Shown here: one piece after another, positions 15,618-20,751 of the stretch
How the letters are laid out: each line of letters begins with the position of its first letter
Position numbering within the stretch: the stretch's first letter is position 1
Assembly (NCBI GenBank): GCA_016781225.1
Contig: JADDQT010000007.1
Location: forward strand, 1-20,751
Direction of reading: 5' to 3'
Origin: Actinomycetota bacterium
GTDB taxonomy: Bacteria > Actinomycetota > Acidimicrobiia > Acidimicrobiales > GCA-2861595
DNA: 20,751 nucleotides
Made by a program: the position numbers and the translations under genes
Notes under the pieces: generated by a model
What the model was told of the DNA's origin: nothing
Databases searched by the model: none
The model's input: only the letters and a program-made list of their open reading frames with translations

Positions 15618-18044
15618 TCACGGGTTGCTGACCACCACCACCGGGCACTGGGCGTGACGGACGACGTAATCGACGCGGTGCCCGAACGAGGCTCGCTGGC
15701 TCACCTGTGCCCGACTGCGAGCCATCGCGACCAGGTCGGCGTGCGACTCCGCCTTCTCCACGATGGTCTCCTCGTCGTGGTCGGCCACGACCACCTCGGT
15801 GTGGACGGTGGCGCCCAGGGTGTGGCCGAGCTCGGCGATCTTGCCCACCAGGTCCTCGCCGACCTGTTGCGCCTCCTGCACCGCCTCGTCGTCACTGAGG
15901 CGGGCTCGGCGGTCGCCCCCTCGGACCACGTGAAGAACTTCGACGACCGTGTCACGGTTGGCGGCCAGGGCGAAGGCGACCTCGGCGGCATGACGATCGG
16001 TCTCCGCCCCGGTCACCGGCAGAAGGACGCGGCGCAGCGGCGCGGCTCCTGCCTCCTCGCCCTCGCCCTTGCCCTCGTCATCGTCTTCCCGGGCGGCAGA
16101 GCGAACGATGAGGACCGGGCAGGGCGCATCCTGGACCAGGTTGTCGACCCCCTCGCCGAAGAGGGTGCCGCCCCGCTCCGATCGAACCCCCGAAGAGCTG
16201 AGGACGAGCATGTCGTAGCCCTTCTCGGCCTCGACGAGCACCAACTCCGCGAATCGGCCGCCGTCATCGTCGCCCCTCTCGATCCGGCGGATCTGGGACT
16301 TCGGGAGGTCCAACCGCCGCTCGACGTCGTCGAGGGCTTCATCGTCGTTCTCGTCAGAGTCTCGGGGTCGGTCCTTGGCTCCGGACTTCACGTGCATCCG
16401 GGTCACCTCGACGTCCTGTTCGGCCACCAGCAGGCCGAGGAGCCGAGCGGCCAGCTCCGAGCCGGGGGCCCCAGCCGTCGGGAGCAGGACTCGCTTGAGG
16501 TTGGCGACGAAGCTGCCGCGCCGGCGGTCCTCCGCTTCGAGGCGCTCCTTCTCCTCCTCGCCCATCTCCACGTGCCCCAGTGTCCAGCGCAGGAGGGGTG
16601 GCGCCATGAGGGACGTGACGATGGCGGTGACGACGATGATGGAGAACATGTTCTGGGTGAGCACGCCGACGCTCAGGCCGATGGTGGCCAGGATGATCTC
16701 CATGGCGCCCCGGGCGTTCATGCCCGCGCCCATGGAAAGCGCCTCCCAATGGCCCAGGCGGCTGATGCGCGAGCCGGCGTAAGCACCGACGAACTTGCCG
16801 GCAATGGCCACCGCCAGGACTATCACGGCCACGACGAAGACCTTCGCCTGGAACAGGGCGCCCAGGTCCACCCGAAGGCCGGCGGTGGCGAAGAAGACGG
16901 GGGCGAAGATGGCCAGAGTGGCGTGCTCGAAGGAGCGCCGCACGTGATGGTCGAAGCGTTTGACCTCGCCGACGAGGATCCCGACGATGAAGGCCCCGAG
17001 GACGGCCTCGAGCTGGAGGGCGTGAGTGAGCGCCCCCCACCCGAGGGCCATCACCATCAGCGCAGAGATCTTCACCATGTCGCCGCCGACGTGGTTGTCG
17101 AGCAGCCGAATGACGGCAGGCACGAGTCTGCGGCCGGCGGTGAAGCTGAACAGCAGAACTGCGGCTACGGCCAGGACGGACTTGAGCGCCGTGCCGCCGC
17201 TGCCGCCCCCGCCCTTGGCCATGCCGGCCACGACCGACAGCAGGATCCAACCCACCGTGTCGTCGATCATCCCCGACGCCGCCCTCGAGCTCGCGGATGT
17301 TGTCGGTGACGTTGGTGGCGATGAGGGACAGCACGTCGTCCGGTACAAGGTGACCTGGCCGATGTCACGGCGGATGACGTTCATCTCCATCATCACCTTG
17401 GCGATCACCGGAATGGCCGAGATGCTCATGGCCGTGCCGATGAAGAGGGCGAAGACGAGGCGCTGATCGGGCTTGGCGATGAACTCCTCGGGAAGCAGGT
17501 AGCCGAGCGCCAGGCCCGTGGCGAACGGGACGACGATGCCGCCCGCGGAGATAGCCGCAGCACCCTTGCCCTTGCGGGCGATCAGCCTCACGTCGGTCTC
17601 CAGCCCCGTGAGGATCAGCAGCATGATCACACCCAGCCAGGAGATGACCTCGAGGAGGTGGAACTGGGCGACCTTGGGCGGGAAGAGCCACTCGAAGGAG
17701 CTGTTGGATATGGATCCGAGGATGGTGGGTCCGAGCACCAGGCCGGCCATGAGCTCGCCCACCACCGAGGGAAGCTTCAGCCGAACGGCCACCTCGCCGA
17801 GGATCCGAGCCACCAGGAGCAGCAGCCCGAACTGGAGCAGCACGAGCAGGAGCTCGTGGCCGCTCAGCGGCTTGATGGAGCCAAGGCCGCCCTGAGCCTG
17901 CGCCGCCCCCATGGCTCCGTAGCCGTAGGAGCCTCCCATGGGTGGTTGGACCTCGGCTTGGGCGAAGGCAATGGTCCCTAGCCCGCCGAGGACGACGAGG
18001 GCCGAAATGAGAAGGCGATTGGTGGGTCGGGTCCGCTCGAACAT
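15618..18044 (-). CDS. CPA2 cation/proton antiporter with two universal-stress (Usp) domains
   Basis: 808 residues. A signal-like helix (about 10-30) and Gly-rich loop precede a 12-helix antiporter core (about 58-475): PSVVGELMAGLVLGPTILG, SISAIPVIAKVM, the ion-binding Asp-Asp of GMIDDTVGW (261-262), GAFIVGILVG and MNARGAMEIILATIG. Two Usp domains follow at about 516-648 (KRVLLPTAGAPG ... DMLVLSSSG ... CPVLIVRS) and 670-808 (RRVLLPVTGAETDRH ... CPVVVVSNP), joined by an acidic linker. It exchanges Na+ or K+ for protons, with the Usp domains probably sensing nucleotides. Odd point: residues 234-254 (17283-17345), just before the Asp-Asp helix, are an in-frame extra block that does not fit the family (see separate entry). 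TAGCTT at 18071-18076 (complement) is a weak promoter candidate. Confidence 0.88.
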   Translation of the reverse strand: MFERTRPTNRLLISALVVLGGLGTIAFAQAEVQPPMGGSYGYGAMGAAQAQGGLGSIKPLSGHELLLVLLQFGLLLLVARILGEVAVRLKLPSVVGELMAGLVLGPTILGSISNSSFEWLFPPKVAQFHLLEVISWLGVIMLLILTGLETDVRLIARKGKGAAAISAGGIVVPFATGLALGYLLPEEFIAKPDQRLVFALFIGTAMSISAIPVIAKVMMEMNVIRRDIGQVTLYRTTCCPSSPPTSPTTSASSRAASGMIDDTVGWILLSVVAGMAKGGGGSGGTALKSVLAVAAVLLFSFTAGRRLVPAVIRLLDNHVGGDMVKISALMVMALGWGALTHALQLEAVLGAFIVGILVGEVKRFDHHVRRSFEHATLAIFAPVFFATAGLRVDLGALFQAKVFVVAVIVLAVAIAGKFVGAYAGSRISRLGHWEALSMGAGMNARGAMEIILATIGLSVGVLTQNMFSIIVVTAIVTSLMAPPLLRWTLGHVEMGEEEKERLEAEDRRRGSFVANLKRVLLPTAGAPGSELAARLLGLLVAEQDVEVTRMHVKSGAKDRPRDSDENDDEALDDVERRLDLPKSQIRRIERGDDDGGRFAELVLVEAEKGYDMLVLSSSGVRSERGGTLFGEGVDNLVQDAPCPVLIVRSAAREDDDEGKGEGEEAGAAPLRRVLLPVTGAETDRHAAEVAFALAANRDTVVEVLHVVRGGDRRARLSDDEAVQEAQQVGEDLVGKIAELGHTLGATVHTEVVVADHDEETIVEKAESHADLVAMARSRAQVSQRASFGHRVDYVVRHAQCPVVVVSNP
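17283..17345 (-). other. In-frame insert derived from dnaA-like sequence inside the antiporter gene
   Basis: Antiporters of this family read GQVTL directly into a short AAGM-like step and then IDD. Here about 21 residues rich in Ser, Thr, Pro and Cys (YRTTCCPSSPP...TTSASSR) come between VTL and AASGMIDD. Read one frame over on the same strand (17346 down to about 17278), the same DNA encodes VPDDVLSLIATNVTDNI followed by RELEGG. This is the conserved end of the DnaA AAA+ domain (actinobacterial form VPDDVLELIA...NIRELEGAL). The length is close to 63 bp, so the antiporter frame survives. The exact junctions are uncertain by a few bases. It could be a templated micro-insertion or a local assembly error. 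Confidence 0.7.
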
Positions 18045-18123
18045 TCAGGTGAGCCTCGTCGGGCGCCGTCAAGCTATCCGCCTCCCGGTTTCGAGCGACG
18101 AATGGTCGAGGGTCGGGCAGCCC

Positions 18124-18873
18124 TCAGGGCCCCGGCGGGGTCGCGATCCGGTCGAGCATGTCTACGAAGCGGTGTGAGTCGAGGCTTGCCCGGGTGGCCC
18201 CGACGCCGTCGAGGATGTCGAGGTCAGCGAACTGGTCGACGTTCTGGTCGTTGACGGTGCCTCCGTAGATGACCTCCGGACGCGAGGCGCCGAGGCGGCC
18301 GAGCTGTTCCTTGAGGCGCTCGACCTCCCTGCGCACGTGGTCTGCGCCGGCGGCCTGCTCGGCGCCGACCGCCCACACGGGCTCGTACACCACGAGGATC
18401 TGGTGGCTGCTCGGGTCCGTACGTGACAGTCCCTCGATCAGCTGCTGCTCGGCTTGACGGCTTGCATCTTCGGTCGGCTCTTGCTCCCCGACGAAGAGGA
18501 TGGGGACCAGACCGGCCCGGACCACAGCGGCGACCTTCCTGGCGACCTGACCGTCGGTCTCTCCCGCCGCCCGGCGCTCGCTGTGGCCGACCATCACGTA
18601 GTCGACCAGGTCCTGCAGCATGACGGGGGAGATCTCGCCCGTATAGGCGCCGGTGGCCTCCCAATGGCATGTCTGGGCGCCGAGGCGCAGCAGCTTCCGG
18701 TCCATCAGGCCTCTGAGCGGGAAAAGGGAGACGAAGGGGGGACAGATGATGGGCCTGGGCAGCGGTCGGCCCTGCCGGACCCGCTCTCTGAGGGCCGCCT
18801 GGATGGTCTCGACCAGCGTGACGGCCTCGCCCACGGTGGTGTGCATCTTCCAATTGGACAGGAGGTACTTCAG
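18124..18873 (-). CDS. tpiA: Triosephosphate isomerase, probable CTG start
   Basis: Interconverts dihydroxyacetone phosphate and glyceraldehyde 3-phosphate. An ATG-initiated frame (18846, 240 residues) would begin inside the universal SNWKM motif and lose the catalytic Lys. In-frame upstream codons give LKYLLSNWKM after an in-frame TGA, and no ATG, GTG or TTG is available. CTG at 18873, preceded at 5 nt by GGAGGAG (complement of 18879-18885), restores a normal 249-residue protein with Lys9, catalytic His97 (MVGHSERR), Glu164 (VVYEPVWAVG) and the phosphate loop YGGTVN. It follows the Gfo/Idh/MocA gene by 28 bp and is probably co-transcribed. The family pairing with a sugar oxidoreductase leaves open whether it is the main glycolytic enzyme or a paralogue acting on a related sugar phosphate. 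Confidence 0.88.
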   Translation of the reverse strand: MKYLLSNWKMHTTVGEAVTLVETIQAALRERVRQGRPLPRPIICPPFVSLFPLRGLMDRKLLRLGAQTCHWEATGAYTGEISPVMLQDLVDYVMVGHSERRAAGETDGQVARKVAAVVRAGLVPILFVGEQEPTEDASRQAEQQLIEGLSRTDPSSHQILVVYEPVWAVGAEQAAGADHVRREVERLKEQLGRLGASRPEVIYGGTVNDQNVDQFADLDILDGVGATRASLDSHRFVDMLDRIATPPGP

Positions 18874-18901
18874 GTCCTCTCCTCCGCCAGCTCAGCCTTG
18901 T

Positions 18902-19942
18902 TCAGGCAGAGGGCTCCGGGCGGACCCACCGCCGCTCCACGTCCGCGACGCGGACGGCGTCGAAGACGGCCTGGACTCGAAGTCCCTCGTCCAGGGAGGG
19001 GTCCGGGGCGGCGCCCTCGCGGATGGCGGCCCAGAAGTTCCGCGCCACCAACTTGAAGGCCTCCGTGGAGCTGCTGTCGAGCGGGCCCTCGGATTGGAGC
19101 TCGTCTCCGGCCCGGCCCCACCACAACATCTCGTCGGCGTCCAGCCTCACCGTCCCCTCGTCGCCGTGGAGCTCGATCACGTCGTTTCGCCCGTGGCGGG
19201 CGGTGGAGACCAGGCTCACCACGGCGATCCCACCGCCGCCAAAACGGAGCACGAGCGCATAGGTGTCCTCGGCCGTGACTCGGCGCATCTCGTCGCCCTC
19301 GCCCGTGCTCCGCATGGGCACTCCCACCTCGGTGACGGCAGCCACCGCCTCCACCTCGGGGAACAGCTGGAGCAGCAGGTCGAGGTCGTGGACACCGTAA
19401 CCCTGGAGCCGGCCGCCTCCCATGCCGGCGTCGTGTACCCACGTCCACGGACGGGAGTCGGGCTCGGCGTGGTCGGACTGGACCAGTGACACGGATGCCA
19501 TCCGGAGGCTGCCGATGACCTCGCGGGCCCGCTCCACCAGGCGCCGACGGGTTTCCTTCATGCGAAGCTCCCAGTCCACGGCCCCGACGACCCCGGCGGC
19601 ACGTATCGCAGAGGCAATCCGATGTGCGTCGCGTAGGTTTTCCGCCAGCGGCTTCTCGCAGAGGACGTGCAGCCCGCGTTCGGCGGCGGCGACGGCGAAC
19701 GATGCGTGCGTCGACACCGGGGTCGCGACGTGAACCGCCTCCAGGCCCGGGAAGGACAGCAGCTCGTCGAAGTCCGAGGTCCCGAGCTCCGCCTCGGCCT
19801 CCTGAGCCAGCTCCTCGGCGCGCTCTGGCCGGCGCGACCAGACCGCTACGGGCTCGAACTCGTCAAGCTCGCGGTAGACGGGAAGCGCGACCTTGCTCCC
19901 GAAACCACCGCCGGCGAGCGCGATCTTGACCGGGTTCTCCAT
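18902..19942 (-). CDS. Gfo/Idh/MocA-family NAD(P)-dependent oxidoreductase
   Basis: 346 residues. An N-terminal Rossmann domain (about 5-120) with ALAGGGFGSKVALPVYREL, VHVATPVSTHASFAVAAAE and the family signature CEKPLAEN, whose Lys is catalytic. The C-terminal alpha/beta substrate domain contains GGGRLQGYGVHDLDLLLQLF with the conserved Gly-His-Asp region. These enzymes oxidise or reduce sugars, inositols and related ketoses; the substrate cannot be told here. ATG 19942 has a good SD (GGGAGG, complement of 19950-19955). It starts 36 bp after the LLM gene and ends 28 bp before the tpiA start, so all three look like one transcript. Confidence 0.85.
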   Translation of the reverse strand: MENPVKIALAGGGFGSKVALPVYRELDEFEPVAVWSRRPERAEELAQEAEAELGTSDFDELLSFPGLEAVHVATPVSTHASFAVAAAERGLHVLCEKPLAENLRDAHRIASAIRAAGVVGAVDWELRMKETRRRLVERAREVIGSLRMASVSLVQSDHAEPDSRPWTWVHDAGMGGGRLQGYGVHDLDLLLQLFPEVEAVAAVTEVGVPMRSTGEGDEMRRVTAEDTYALVLRFGGGGIAVVSLVSTARHGRNDVIELHGDEGTVRLDADEMLWWGRAGDELQSEGPLDSSSTEAFKLVARNFWAAIREGAAPDPSLDEGLRVQAVFDAVRVADVERRWVRPEPSA

Positions 19943-19978
19943 GCCAGGTCCTCCCTGCCGGGTCCTCCTTTGCAGAAG

Positions 19979-20751
19979 CTATCCCATCGATTCGGCCAGC
20001 AGCCGGTAGGAGCGGAGCCGGGCGGTGGGGTCGTGGCAGACGGTGAGGACCATGACCTCGTCCACGGCGAAGGCCCGGGCAAGGTCGCCCAGGGCGGCGC
20101 TCACCTGCTCGGGGGTACCCACCACCATGTCCGCCCGACGCTGGGCCAGGCGGGCCCGCTCGAGGTCGGTCAGGCCGGCGACAGCCTCGCCGGGTGGGAG
20201 CAACGGCCCCCGCTCGGGCCCCTCGGGCCGCAAGCCCCATGCCGCCGCCGAGGTGGCCAGGTGCCTGGCCTCGGCCTCGGTGTCGGCGCACAGCGCGGAT
20301 ACGGCCACCATCGCCCGGGGCTCGGCTAGCCGCGGTGAAGGGGTGAAGCCCCTTCGGTAGCCGTGCATCACCTGGGGCCCGAACCGGGAGCTGATGAAGT
20401 GGGCGAAGGCGAAGGGCAGGCCCAGGTAGGCCGCGCAGGCTGCGCCCTGGCTGCTGGAGCCGAGGATCCAGACCTCCGGCCCGCCGGGGCCCTCGGGGAC
20501 GGCGCGCACCTTGGCATAGGGGTGGGCCGGATCGAGGGCGGCGTCCACGAAGCCGACCAGGTCCTCGACCTTCTGGGCGAAGTACTCGTCGCCCAGCGCG
20601 CCGGGCCGGTACTGCAGGGCGGCCTCGGTGACCGGGTCCGTACCCGCCGTCCTCCCCACGCCGAGGTCCACGCGGCCCGGGTACAGGGCGTCGAGCAGCC
20701 GGAAGCTCTCGGCTACCTTGAGCGGGCTGTAGTGGGGGAGCAGGACGCCCC
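19979..20751 (-). CDS. LLM-class flavin/F420-dependent oxidoreductase (MsnO8-like), N-terminus beyond right edge
   Basis: Bacterial luciferase-like monooxygenase family. The frame is open to the right edge, giving about 256 visible residues. LLPHYSPLKVAESFRLLDALYPGRVDLGVGRTAGTD, in pieces, is the diagnostic early segment of the MsnO8-type LLM proteins. VWILGSSSQGAACAAYLGLPFAFAHF and the C-terminal VVGTPEQVSAALGDLA are standard family motifs. The cofactor (FMN or F420) cannot be decided without the missing N-terminus. Any ATG inside the window, such as 20671, would cut into the conserved barrel, so the start lies outside. It is the first visible gene of the run that continues with Gfo/Idh/MocA and tpiA. 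Confidence 0.85.
   Translation of the reverse strand, partial: GVLLPHYSPLKVAESFRLLDALYPGRVDLGVGRTAGTDPVTEAALQYRPGALGDEYFAQKVEDLVGFVDAALDPAHPYAKVRAVPEGPGGPEVWILGSSSQGAACAAYLGLPFAFAHFISSRFGPQVMHGYRRGFTPSPRLAEPRAMVAVSALCADTEAEARHLATSAAAWGLRPEGPERGPLLPPGEAVAGLTDLERARLAQRRADMVVGTPEQVSAALGDLARAFAVDEVMVLTVCHDPTARLRSYRLLAESMG

Noticed and set aside
14814..17309. An 831-codon open frame on the plus strand
   Set aside because: It runs antisense through the SirB1-like gene and most of the antiporter gene, whose motifs are unmistakable. Long antisense frames are expected in high-GC DNA, and its product shows no recognisable domain.
1..20751. CRISPR arrays, tRNA or rRNA genes, insertion-sequence ends
   Set aside because: No regularly spaced repeats, cloverleaf-like genes, transposase motifs or terminal inverted repeats were seen on either strand.

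Overview
This high-GC window reads as chromosomal DNA of an actinomycete. The pointers are a sortase with a proline-rich linker, a Mycobacterium-type decaprenyl-phospho-arabinose (DPA) gene set, an LLM-class (typically F420 or flavin dependent) oxidoreductase, GC-rich third codon positions and many 4-bp ATGA gene overlaps. The exact lineage cannot be fixed by eye. A non-mycobacterial actinobacterium (for example Acidimicrobiia) is my inference. No tRNA, rRNA, CRISPR array or insertion sequence was seen.

Left part (1-4037), an accessory-looking region: a sortase running off the left edge (minus strand); a VapBC-like toxin-antitoxin pair whose ribbon-helix-helix antitoxin is intact but whose PIN toxin needs two frame corrections; an unrecognised protein with an integrase-core-binding-like N-terminus; and a cyclooxygenase-like (animal-type) haem peroxidase, also split by two frame changes. 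All four lesions are of the one-base-missing type.

Middle (4053-13403): an unknown protein with two membrane segments (minus), a multipass GT-C-like membrane protein (plus), then a tight five-gene minus-strand operon running from about 12058 down to 6881: PIG-V-like GT-C glycosyltransferase, UbiA-type decaprenyl-phosphate phosphoribosyltransferase, DprE1-like FAD oxidase, DprE2-like SDR reductase and a HAD-IB phosphatase. Together these supply every chemical step from PRPP plus polyprenyl phosphate to polyprenyl-phospho-D-arabinofuranose. The HAD protein is the natural candidate for the 5-phosphate removal step. A divergent GT39-like glycosyltransferase, possibly translated from a leaderless mRNA, starts next to the operon. 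The flanking GT-C proteins are candidate users of the lipid-linked sugar.

Right part (13449-20751), all minus strand: an LLM oxidoreductase (cut by the right edge), a Gfo/Idh/MocA oxidoreductase and a triosephosphate isomerase with a probable CTG start form one run. After it come a CPA2 cation/proton antiporter with two universal-stress domains, a SirB1-like transglutaminase-fold/TPR protein and a secreted coiled-coil M15 peptidase.

The strangest signal is inside the antiporter gene. About 63 bp, placed just before the conserved Asp-Asp motif, is absent from the usual family pattern and, read in another frame of the same strand, gives a clear DnaA signature (VPDDVLSLIA...NIRELEG). It looks like a small templated insertion of a dnaA fragment, or a very local assembly artefact.
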